A DNA stretch of 6,313 nt from Chloroflexota bacterium (GCA_021796155.1 JAJYOO010000152.1:1-6313), one strand, 5' to 3'. Shown: positions 1-5,519, counted from the stretch's first letter. Notes: generated by a model from the letters alone, not told the origin. Program-made: numbers and translations.

Positions 1-237
1 CTTTCTTCAATTCGTCAAATCTTCGTGCAGAACGGTTATTACATCCGCAAACTCAACCAGGCTTATTTTGCATTTTATGGCGCGTATGCCGATGTTCCCG
101 GGGGTGCGGCGGGCGCGGACCCGGTCGGGCCGGCGGTACGGGCACTGCGCGCTCAAAGTAAGTCGCTGGCCGATTTCATCAACCGCATCGCGTGGATGAC
201 TTCATTTGACGAATTGAAGAAAGCAGTGGGACAATAG
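1..237 (+). CDS. C-terminal fragment of an unrecognised protein
   Basis: An open frame runs from the first base of the window to a TAG stop at 235-237, giving 78 residues. The frame is open upstream of the GTG at 25-27 (it reads LSSIRQIF before that codon), so the GTG is most likely an internal valine and the real start lies outside the window. The visible part is soluble-looking. It begins with an aromatic-rich, tyrosine-rich stretch (NGYYIRKLNQAYFAFYGAY), continues through a glycine/alanine-rich segment with PGGAAGADPVGP, and ends in two likely amphipathic helices (VRALRAQSKSLADFI and TSFDELKKAV). I see no catalytic motif and cannot assign a family. The conserved-looking aromatic block and ordinary codon use suggest a genuine gene end rather than a chance frame. 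No T-rich terminator follows; the next bases are the palindromic repeat region. Confidence 0.6.
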   Translation, partial: LSSIRQIFVQNGYYIRKLNQAYFAFYGAYADVPGGAAGADPVGPAVRALRAQSKSLADFINRIAWMTSFDELKKAVGQ

Positions 238-260
238 AGAAGATTCTTCCGACTCTATAA

Positions 261-289
261 ATGTCATTCTGAGCGAAGCGAAGAATCTC
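261..289 (+). repeat. Short palindromic repeat, copy A
   Basis: The unit starts ATGTCATTCTGAGC and ends GAAGAATCTC. Its ends can pair (ATTCT at 266-270 with AGAAT at 282-286) around a GAGCGAAGCGA-type core. A further 8-base complement, AGATTCTT at 241-248 with AAGAATCT at 281-288, could form an alternative hairpin just after the upstream stop codon. The unit shares its outer bases (ATGTCA...TCTC) with copies B and C. It is probably a dispersed intergenic palindromic repeat. Whether it also ends the transcript of the upstream gene is unknown, and there is no T-run. Confidence 0.6.
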
Positions 290-316
290 GAAAAACAAAC
301 CGTTGAATGTTAATTT

Positions 317-380
317 GAGACCCTTCGCTTCCTCTTCGACTTCACGACGCTTCGCTCAGGGCGAAGGCTCAGGGTGACAT
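317..380 (-). repeat. Palindromic repeat, copy B (inverted)
   Basis: Read on the minus strand this unit starts ATGTCACCCTGAGC and ends GAAGGGTCTC. It has the same outer ends as copy A, but CC replaces TT on one side and GG replaces AA on the other, so the terminal stem is kept. It holds a direct repeat of GCTCAGGG (354-361 and 367-374 on the plus strand). The 12 bases at 348-359 are a perfect reverse complement of 269-280 in copy A, so A and B together can form a larger cruciform or RNA stem-loop. This copy fills the space just before the lipoprotein gene. Confidence 0.6.
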
Positions 381-425
381 GAAGATAAACAATATTCGCG
401 CCTTTTCACAGAAAGAAAATTCGTC

Positions 426-1682
426 ATGCATTTAAAAACTTCTTTCTTCTTACTTCTTTCCTTTTCGGCATTACTGCTTTTGGCTTCATGTTCTCCACAA
501 CAAGCCGCCGCGACGCCGACAATCAACGCGATTTCATCTCCAACGCCAACGCCTATTCTTGCTACCGCAACTTCGACCGGCGCTGGATGCACCGCAATCA
601 ACACAATCCCAACGCCAGAGGCCAGTTTATCAACATTTCCTGCTGTCACATCCGCGGACTTCACGCGCGGTCCATCTGATGCGCCAGTAAAAATGATCGA
701 GTACTGCGATTTCCAAACGCCGATCTGTCTTTCGATGGCAGCAGTGGCAAGCAACCTCGTTTACAAACATCCGAAGGATTTGCAGTTCGTGTTTCGTCCC
801 GTTCCAATCGCAGCGTTGGATAAATCACAAATGGCCGTGGACGCGGCGCTCGCCGCAGACGAACAGGGACATTTTTGGGAAATATACGATGTGCTGTTTC
901 AGAAGAACAGCGAATGGGCGAATCTTTCCGAGACGGATTTTGAATCGTGGTTGGACAAACAAGCCGTGGGCATCGGTCTTGACGAGGCCAAGTTTTCAGC
1001 GGCGTTGAACAGTCCCGAAACGGCGAGCAAAGCCAAGTCCATGTTCGACGCGGCAAACACCTCAGGCTTGCAAGCTGTCCCATTAGTCCTGTTGAATGGC
1101 AAACCGCAGCCGTTGTTCGCACTCGATTTCAATACACTTGATTCGACCATCAGCCTGATTGCACTCGGCGCAAAGCAATTCAAATCCTGCCCGGCATTCA
1201 ACATTGATCCGTCGAAGCAATACATCGCAACGATCCACACAGACAAAGGCGATATCCTGATTCAACTATTTCCTGATAAAGCGCCGCTGGCTGTGAACTC
1301 GTTCGTCTTTCTCGCTCAAAACGGATGGTATAACGGCGTGACATTTCATCGAGTCATTCCCGGTTTTGTCGCGCAAGCTGGCGACCCGAGCGGAACCGGC
1401 AACGGCGGGCCAGGATATGTTTTCAACGATGAGACCGATAACGGATTGCAATTCGATAAACCCGGCGTGGTCGGCATGGCAAATTCCGGGCCGAATACAA
1501 ACGGCAGTCAATTCTTCATCACATACGCGCCGCAGCCCAGTTTGAATGGCCGGTACACAATCTTTGGACAGGTGCTTCAGGGCATGAACGTTGTCGAAAG
1601 CCTGACGCCGCGCGACGCGTCGCAGAATCCGGGGGCCGCGCCCGGCGATCAAATCATCAGCGTGACCATCGAGGTGAAATAA
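426..1682 (+). CDS. Lipoprotein with DsbA-like domain fused to cyclophilin peptidyl-prolyl isomerase
   Basis: 418 residues. The N-terminus is a lipoprotein signal: a basic start, a hydrophobic run (about 7-19) and a lipobox LASC with Cys22 as the probable lipidation site. A Thr/Pro/Ala-rich linker (about 23-72) follows. Residues about 78-250 match the DsbA/thioredoxin-like fold seen in secreted oxidoreductases (RGPSDAPVKMIEYCDFQ, then a helical insertion, then AVPLVLLNGK carrying the presumed cis-proline, Pro219). The usual CPxC motif reads T98-P-I-C101, so the nucleophilic cysteine is missing. Residues about 266-418 are a complete cyclophilin: FHRVIPGFVAQAGDP with catalytic Arg309, Phe314 and Gln317; MANSGPNTNGSQFFI at 351-365; and SLNGRYTIFG at 372-381. 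The tryptophan that binds cyclosporin in human cyclophilin A is replaced by Ser372. The expected role is prolyl isomerisation or chaperoning of exported proteins on the outer face of the membrane. The start is supported by the signal peptide; the ribosome binding site is weak. Confidence 0.92.
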   Translation: MHLKTSFFLLLSFSALLLLASCSPQQAAATPTINAISSPTPTPILATATSTGAGCTAINTIPTPEASLSTFPAVTSADFTRGPSDAPVKMIEYCDFQTPICLSMAAVASNLVYKHPKDLQFVFRPVPIAALDKSQMAVDAALAADEQGHFWEIYDVLFQKNSEWANLSETDFESWLDKQAVGIGLDEAKFSAALNSPETASKAKSMFDAANTSGLQAVPLVLLNGKPQPLFALDFNTLDSTISLIALGAKQFKSCPAFNIDPSKQYIATIHTDKGDILIQLFPDKAPLAVNSFVFLAQNGWYNGVTFHRVIPGFVAQAGDPSGTGNGGPGYVFNDETDNGLQFDKPGVVGMANSGPNTNGSQFFITYAPQPSLNGRYTIFGQVLQGMNVVESLTPRDASQNPGAAPGDQIISVTIEVK

Positions 1683-1684
1683 TG
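1671..1684 (+). promoter_or_regulatory. Coupled stop/start with internal Shine-Dalgarno
   Basis: GAGGTG at 1671-1676 lies inside the last codons of the lipoprotein gene, five bases before the ATG at 1682-1684. That ATG shares its A with the TAA stop (1680-1682). The arrangement fixes the start of the PrsW-like gene and implies that the same ribosomes, or ribosomes reinitiating, translate both genes. Confidence 0.7.
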
Positions 1685-2932
1685 CAAAGCCGCGGCCATG
1701 ATTGGCGTAGCATACTGCTCGTATTCGGCGGGATATGTGTTGCCCTGCTCTCGATTGGTCTGGCAATTTTGATGATTTTCATTGATAGCATCCAAACCGT
1801 CTTTCACACGCTTTCGCTGGACAACTCATCCTTTGTCGAAACGCTCGTGCTGGCAAGCGCGTTGATCTTTGCGGGCGCTGCCTTATTGCCCGCCATTTAT
1901 TTCGGGATTCAAAAATTGCGCGGCAAAGAAATCAAACCCGGATCGCCGCGGCCGCTGAAAATCTGGGAAGCCGTTTTGATCCTTGCGGTCTGGATTGGCG
2001 CTTCATTTCTTGCGCAGGGACTCTTCGATATTGGATTTCTGGGATGGGTTGCGCCTCCATTTTATTTATTGGCAATCGCGCTGCCTGTTTATCTTTTGGT
2101 GCGGCTCGCAACCGGCGGCCTCGACGCGGGTTCGCGCGAACGTTTTTGGGGCGCGCTGGGAACCGGCATGGCCGTTGGAACATCCATTGCTGTGGTCATC
2201 GAAATGGCTATCTTGATCGTTGGATTGATCGGCGTGGGAGTTTATCTCGGATTGAATCCACAGTTGCTATCCAGCTTTCGATACATTGCAGATCAACTTT
2301 CAAATACTGGCAACCTTGATGAAATACTAAACGTGGCGAGTCCCTGGTTGACAAGCCCATGGTTGATTCTGATCGGACTGTTTTTCTTCTCTGTGCTGAC
2401 GCCATTGATCGAAGAGACATGCAAATCCATCACGCCGTGGCTGATCTTCGACCATCTCAATTCGCCCGTGCAGGGATTTGTGGTCGGTGCGTTAAGCGGC
2501 GCTGGCTTCGGCTTGTTGGAAAGTCTGCTCGCATCTGCCGCGCCCGATACCGGCTGGGCTTCGACACTTTTGGTACGCGGCGGAAGCACGATGATGCACG
2601 TCATGACTGCCAGTATCACCGGCTGGGGCATCGCGACGTTTCGCGCCAACAAACATTTTCGATTTGTGATCGGCGCGTACGCACTGGCGATGTTCATGCA
2701 CAGTTTATGGAACGCGTGTGTGGTGATGATCGTCGCGGGCGGTGTGCGCGTCATTGCCGGGACGAATTCCCCCGATGCGCTTGGAACAGTGATGGTATTC
2801 GCCGGCGTTTTTGTTTTGATCATTTTGTGCCTCGCCATTCCACTGGCATTGGGAATGGTCAATTGGAGATTTCGCACCGAGGCGAAACCAACAACGATTA
2901 TGCCACCGCCAACACTCAATGAGCAAAGTTGA
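1682..2932 (+). CDS. PrsW-family multi-pass membrane protein, putative intramembrane metalloprotease
   Basis: 416 residues, strongly hydrophobic, with about nine or ten membrane segments (roughly 10-34, 53-76, 95-115, 120-142, 157-187, 226-243, 263-283, 303-320, 328-352, 367-392). The family signature motifs are present in order: an EExxK motif (Glu244, Glu245, Lys248) after a membrane segment, GFGLLES with Glu280, MMH with His306, and HSLWN with His340. In the PrsW family these acidic and histidine residues are thought to form a metal-dependent protease site inside the membrane; the Bacillus member cleaves an anti-sigma factor. The substrate here cannot be read from sequence and no sigma/anti-sigma pair lies in the window. 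The ATG overlaps the preceding TAA by one base, and GAGGTG sits five bases upstream inside the lipoprotein gene, so translation is probably coupled. The N-terminal 90 residues and the proline-rich tail (about 403-416) lack recognisable motifs. Confidence 0.85.
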   Translation: MQSRGHDWRSILLVFGGICVALLSIGLAILMIFIDSIQTVFHTLSLDNSSFVETLVLASALIFAGAALLPAIYFGIQKLRGKEIKPGSPRPLKIWEAVLILAVWIGASFLAQGLFDIGFLGWVAPPFYLLAIALPVYLLVRLATGGLDAGSRERFWGALGTGMAVGTSIAVVIEMAILIVGLIGVGVYLGLNPQLLSSFRYIADQLSNTGNLDEILNVASPWLTSPWLILIGLFFFSVLTPLIEETCKSITPWLIFDHLNSPVQGFVVGALSGAGFGLLESLLASAAPDTGWASTLLVRGGSTMMHVMTASITGWGIATFRANKHFRFVIGAYALAMFMHSLWNACVVMIVAGGVRVIAGTNSPDALGTVMVFAGVFVLIILCLAIPLALGMVNWRFRTEAKPTTIMPPPTLNEQS

Positions 2933-2945
2933 AGTCAGTCAGCGG

Positions 2946-2960
2946 TAAAATACCTTCATG
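2946..2960 (+). promoter_or_regulatory. Possible leaderless promoter (-10 box) for trmI
   Basis: TAAAAT at 2946-2951 matches a -10 box and ends six bases before the trmI ATG at 2958. There is no purine-rich Shine-Dalgarno in the 25-base gap, and the first TAA of the box is an in-frame stop that rules out any start further upstream. A -10 box this close to an ATG is the layout of leaderless genes. No -35 box is placed well: TTGAAG at 2929-2934 is only 11 bases away. This is inference from position and motif. Confidence 0.35.
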
Positions 2961-3833
2961 ACTTTCAACAACACAACATCCCCTGCCATTGGCGGGATTT
3001 CCAATACCGCGCGCGACGGCGACCTTGTCGAACTTGTCGGATTGCGGCACAAACATTTCATTATTACGCTCAAAGCCGGGACAAAATTTGAAACACATCG
3101 CGGCGTCATCCAACACGACGACTTGATCGGCAAAGCCTGGGGCACGCAGGTCTTCAGTCATTTGGGCGCACCGTTCTTTTTATTGCAACCGTCGCTCGCA
3201 GATTTGTTAACAGATCTGCCGCGTTCCACGCAAATCCTTTACCCGAAAGACATCGGCTTTATTTTAGTGACGATGGGAATCGGACCGGGCAAAAAAATCA
3301 TCGAAGCGGGGACCGGTTCCGGGTCCATGACGATCGCCATGGCGTACGCCGTCGGCGCGGAGGGACGCGTCGTCTCATATGAAATCCGGCCCGACATGCA
3401 GAATCTGGCGAAGAAGAATCTTGAGCGCGTCGGTCTCGCCTCGCACGTGGACTTCAAGCTGCGCGACATCCAATCGGGCTTTGACGAAACTGACGGCGAC
3501 GCGTTCTTCCTCGATTTGCCAAATCCGTATGATTACATTCCGCAAGTCCGGGCTGCGTTAAAGCCGGGTGGATTCCTTTGCAGTCTTTTGCCAACTGTCA
3601 ATCAAGTCGAACAACTATTGGTCGCATTGCGACGCGAACGTTTTGCATTTATCGAAGTCTGCGAAATTCTGGTGCGTTATTACAAAGCCGAGCCAAATCG
3701 CCTGCGCCCCACTGACCGCATGGTGGCACACACCGGCTTTTTGATTTTCGGACGACGTATCGAGCCGAGCGAAGATGAACGCGGTAAAGAACTGGAAAAA
3801 GAAATTGACTCCGCCGATGTATTCGGCCATTAA
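2958..3833 (+). CDS. trmI: tRNA (adenine-58-N1)-methyltransferase TrmI
   Basis: 291 residues, slightly longer than typical bacterial TrmI because of a charged C-terminal tail (about 268-291). It transfers a methyl group from S-adenosylmethionine to N1 of adenine 58 in the tRNA T-loop, in the cytoplasm, normally as a homotetramer. The N-terminal domain shows THRGVIQHDDLIG (46-58). The hallmark linker LPRSTQILYPKDIGFIL (87-103) follows, then the Rossmann SAM site EAGTGSGSMT (116-125). The acidic residue Glu142 in SYEIR should contact the SAM ribose, and Asp170 lies at the end of the next strand. Motif IV is DLPNPYD (186-192), where many homologues have DLP-D/E-PW. PTDRMVAHTGFL (251-262) matches the conserved C-terminal block. 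The ATG at 2958 is the first start after an in-frame stop at 2946-2948. The gene lies 25 bases after the PrsW-like gene and 31 bases before the zinc-ribbon gene. Confidence 0.93.
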   Translation: MTFNNTTSPAIGGISNTARDGDLVELVGLRHKHFIITLKAGTKFETHRGVIQHDDLIGKAWGTQVFSHLGAPFFLLQPSLADLLTDLPRSTQILYPKDIGFILVTMGIGPGKKIIEAGTGSGSMTIAMAYAVGAEGRVVSYEIRPDMQNLAKKNLERVGLASHVDFKLRDIQSGFDETDGDAFFLDLPNPYDYIPQVRAALKPGGFLCSLLPTVNQVEQLLVALRRERFAFIEVCEILVRYYKAEPNRLRPTDRMVAHTGFLIFGRRIEPSEDERGKELEKEIDSADVFGH

Positions 3834-3848
3834 CGAATTCCTGATTTG

Positions 3849-3855
3849 AAGGAGG
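3849..3855 (+). promoter_or_regulatory. Strong Shine-Dalgarno for the zinc-ribbon gene
   Basis: AAGGAGG is a near-perfect anti-Shine-Dalgarno complement nine bases before the ATG at 3865. It is the strongest ribosome binding site in the window and fixes this start. It contrasts with trmI just upstream, which has none. Confidence 0.75.
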
Positions 3856-3864
3856 CACTTTATT

Positions 3865-4416
3865 ATGCGTAGAATGTTTCGCCGCGAATTGCGTCGGAGT
3901 TATGCGCCGCCCGATATGATTCTCGTTTTGCAGCGCGCCAACGAATTGATGGCAGCCGGTGATTATGCCGGAGCTGCAAATTCATTTGAACAACTGGCGC
4001 GCGCGGCGGAAGGCCGCGCTGGGAAACGCGCACCGTTACTTTATATCCAGGCCGGACGCGCCCGCGTCTTTGCCGGGCAAACTGCAATGGGCGTGGACCT
4101 TCTCGAACGCGGACTCGGTTTATTGGCCGTGCGCGGTCGTCCAAGAAAATTGGCGCGTGCCGCGTATCAAATCGTCAATGAATTAAACCAACGCGGGCTG
4201 ACAAAAGAAGCTCAGCAAATTACCAAATACGTCATGGAGCTTGAACCCGGACTCAATCTGAACAACATGCCCGCTGAAGAGACAGAGAAGCATCCGGTTC
4301 TGCCGACACATTGTCCCGGTTGCGGCGCGCCGATTCATCCGGATGATGTGGATTGGATTGACAATATCACCGCCGAATGTGAATATTGCGGAAGCCCGGT
4401 GCGAGGGGAAAATTAA
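3865..4416 (+). CDS. Small helical-repeat protein with C-terminal zinc ribbon
   Basis: 183 residues in two parts. Residues about 17-128 are alpha-helical and look like two or three tetratricopeptide-like repeats: the stretch from ANELMAAGDYAGAANSFEQL onward has the TPR-style alternation of small and large residues and ends in a repeat-like helix before MELEPGLNL. Residues 150-175 carry two cysteine pairs, CPGC (150-153) and CEYC (172-175), separated by 18 residues, which is a typical zinc ribbon. The N-terminus is very arginine-rich (MRRMFRRELRRSY), which could favour nucleic-acid or membrane contact. I know of no assigned function. The position directly after trmI with a strong ribosome binding site suggests co-expression, but a role in tRNA modification is only a guess. 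There is no signal peptide, so it is presumably cytoplasmic. Confidence 0.85.
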   Translation: MRRMFRRELRRSYAPPDMILVLQRANELMAAGDYAGAANSFEQLARAAEGRAGKRAPLLYIQAGRARVFAGQTAMGVDLLERGLGLLAVRGRPRKLARAAYQIVNELNQRGLTKEAQQITKYVMELEPGLNLNNMPAEETEKHPVLPTHCPGCGAPIHPDDVDWIDNITAECEYCGSPVRGEN

Positions 4417-4417
4417 A

Positions 4418-4458
4418 CACGAAGTTTTTTTCCTTTGTGCTCCTTTGTGAACTTCGTG
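4418..4458 (+). repeat. Intergenic hairpin with internal tandem repeat
   Basis: CACGAAGTT at 4418-4426 is the exact reverse complement of AACTTCGTG at 4450-4458, giving a nine-base-pair stem. The loop (4427-4449) contains TCCTTTGTG twice in tandem (4431-4439 and 4441-4449), one base apart. The element fills almost the whole 50-base gap between the zinc-ribbon and Nudix genes. There is a T-run in the loop but none after the stem, so a classical plus-strand terminator is unlikely. It looks like a dispersed repeat unit and may alter read-through into the Nudix gene or mRNA stability. Confidence 0.6.
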
Positions 4459-4466
4459 GTTAGAAA

Positions 4467-5063
4467 ATGAATCTAACCGAAGATTACATTGCTCAAAAAT
4501 TACGTGAGGCTATCGAGGCTGCCAGTCCGTCATCAGACGGCTACGCTGAAATTGATCTCACGAAGGACACGCGTCTGAAATGCGCGGCGGTGCTTGTGCC
4601 GTTAATCTGGCAGGATGATGAATGGCATTTGCTTTTCACGCGTCGAACAGAACACGTGGAGAGCCACAAGGGACAGGTATCCTTTCCTGGCGGTGGATGT
4701 GACGAGGGCGAAACGACTCCCGAAGAGACCGCCTTACGAGAAGCGAATGAGGAAGTCGGGATTGACCCGCGCGATGTCCGCGTGCTGGGACGATTGGTCA
4801 ACATAATCACCGTTACCAGTTTTCGCATCACGCCGGTGGTGGGAATCGTCAAATGGCCGACGGTTCTGCGCGTAGGGCAAAACGAAGTCGAGCGCGTGTT
4901 CACGATTCCGCTCAACTGGCTGGCCGACAAACGCAACCGCTGGGAATTCACGATGCTTGGTCGCAGCCGTTCGCTGATCGCTTATCATCCATACGATGGC
5001 GAATTGCTCTGGGGTGCGACTGCGCGCATGACCGTGGATTTCTTGAAAGTATTGAGTTTATAG
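4467..5063 (+). CDS. Nudix hydrolase, CoA pyrophosphatase type
   Basis: 198 residues, the usual length for bacterial CoA pyrophosphatases, which split CoA or its derivatives into 4'-phosphopantetheine (or acyl-phosphopantetheine) and 3',5'-ADP using Mg2+ or Mn2+. The subfamily signature before the Nudix box is present: LLFTRRTEHVESHKGQVSFPGG (55-76), matching the LLTxRSxxLxxHxGQVSFPGG pattern. The box follows with acidic Asp79, Glu80 and Glu82, then ALREANEEVGI (89-99), in which Glu92, Glu95 and Glu96 should bind metal. The spacing from Glu82 to Arg91 is one residue longer than the generic Nudix pattern; E. coli YeaB/NudL and human NUDT7, as I remember them, share this spacing. The ATG at 4467 follows the hairpin repeat by eight bases and has no clear Shine-Dalgarno; the N-terminal helix from residue 1 supports it. 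The exact substrate is not proven by sequence. Confidence 0.9.
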   Translation: MNLTEDYIAQKLREAIEAASPSSDGYAEIDLTKDTRLKCAAVLVPLIWQDDEWHLLFTRRTEHVESHKGQVSFPGGGCDEGETTPEETALREANEEVGIDPRDVRVLGRLVNIITVTSFRITPVVGIVKWPTVLRVGQNEVERVFTIPLNWLADKRNRWEFTMLGRSRSLIAYHPYDGELLWGATARMTVDFLKVLSL

Positions 5064-5065
5064 AA

Positions 5066-5141
5066 TGTCATTGCGAACTGCCGCTGGTTGGGTAGCGACG
5101 CTTTGCGTCGCGTATCGAAACCGAGGCGGCGTGGCAATCTC
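5066..5141 (+). repeat. Palindromic repeat, copy C (long)
   Basis: The unit begins TGTCATTGCGA three bases after the Nudix stop codon and ends GGCAATCTC. Its terminal stem is ATTGC (5070-5074) with GCAAT (5134-5138). Inner pairs are GCCGC (5080-5084) with GCGGC (5126-5130), GGTT (5086-5089) with AACC (5119-5122), and a perfect tip stem GCGACGC (5095-5101) with GCGTCGC (5105-5111) around TTT. The outer bases match copies A and B. It forms one long interrupted hairpin and probably marks the end of the plus-strand transcript, although there is no T-run. Confidence 0.65.
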
Positions 5142-5159
5142 AAATAAAATTCAATAGAG

Positions 5160-5190
5160 TTGAAATTATTCTAAGCGGTGGTTATATATT
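5160..5190 (+). promoter_or_regulatory. Candidate sigma-70-type promoter
   Basis: TTGAAA at 5160-5165 and TATATA at 5183-5188 (or TATATT at 5185-5190) are 17 (or 19) bases apart, close to a housekeeping promoter. Transcription would start near 5195, leaving a short leader before the ribosome binding site at 5207-5213. The surrounding 60 bases are about 30 percent GC, well below the neighbouring genes. Confidence 0.45.
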
Positions 5191-5206
5191 ACGATAACGT
5201 TTTTTC

Positions 5207-5213
5207 AGAGGAG
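5207..5213 (+). promoter_or_regulatory. Shine-Dalgarno that decides the start at 5221
   Basis: AGAGGAG lies seven bases before the ATG at 5221-5223. It supports that start over the GTG at 5178, which lies inside the candidate promoter and in a different frame. Confidence 0.65.
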
Positions 5214-5220
5214 ATAACTT

Positions 5221-5519
5221 ATGGATGCTACGACGGCAATAATAATTGTTGTACTTATAACAACAGGTGTTGTTGGCATGTTCAAAGGCTTCGACCTAAG
5301 AAATTGTCAACTTGGTTTTATGTCTTTTGCTTGTTCGCAAGCGGGATGCTAGCGGGTTTGGTGAGGGCTGATTTGTATGGAGGCTTAATGCTAGGAGCAA
5401 TGCTTGCGGCCATTGCAGTATTTGGTGCATCAATAGCTCATTGGCAAAAACGACGCGCCCAAGAGAAAGCTGATTCTTGGCTAGCACGGAACGAAAAAAA
5501 TCCAACCTTTCTCTATTAG
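5221..5519 (+). CDS. Small membrane protein gene, apparently frameshifted
   Basis: The ATG at 5221 has a good Shine-Dalgarno and promoter and opens with a membrane segment (MDATTAIIIVVLITTGVVGMF), but this frame stops at TAG 5350-5352 after 43 residues. From about 5295 onward the plausible coding frame is the one a base back. It gives KKLSTWFYVFCLFASGMLAG, then LYGGLMLGAMLAAIAVFGASIAHW, then a charged tail ending at the TAG at 5517-5519. Joining them with a -1 shift gives about 99 residues with three membrane segments and a cytosolic Arg/Lys/Glu-rich C-terminus. The upstream part of the second frame (Cys/Asn/Tyr-rich) looks like out-of-frame translation. No canonical slippery heptamer is visible, so a recent deletion or a sequence error is likelier than programmed shifting. 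The gene is AT-rich compared with its neighbours, which hints at separate origin. Family and function are unknown. Confidence 0.5.

Noticed and set aside
25..237. GTG at 25 as the start of a complete 70-residue gene
   Set aside because: The frame is open to the window edge with sensible residues before the GTG, and no ribosome binding site precedes it. It is better read as the end of a longer gene.
356..1766. Long antisense frames opposite the lipoprotein gene
   Set aside because: They have Arg/Cys/His-rich compositions without domains and mirror a strongly supported plus-strand gene; the same holds for the antisense frames opposite the PrsW-like, TrmI and Nudix genes.
4431..4449. Tandem TCCTTTGTG copies as a CRISPR fragment
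   Set aside because: Only two nine-base units with a one-base gap, no spacers, and they lie in the loop of an inverted repeat.
4700..4770. Broken Nudix box because of the extra residue between the first Glu and Arg-Glu
   Set aside because: The longer spacing is shared by known CoA pyrophosphatases, and all later metal-binding glutamates are present.
5281..5349. Programmed -1 ribosomal frameshifting
   Set aside because: I checked the starting frame for a slippery heptamer. The nearest candidates, A-AAT-TGT at 5301 and T-TTT-ATG at 5316, do not fit the pattern.
5178..5519. A single 113-residue gene starting at GTG 5178
   Set aside because: The GTG lies inside the likely promoter and lacks a Shine-Dalgarno. 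Its first 40 residues (rich in Cys, Asn, Tyr) look like the out-of-frame shadow of the membrane helix encoded from ATG 5221.
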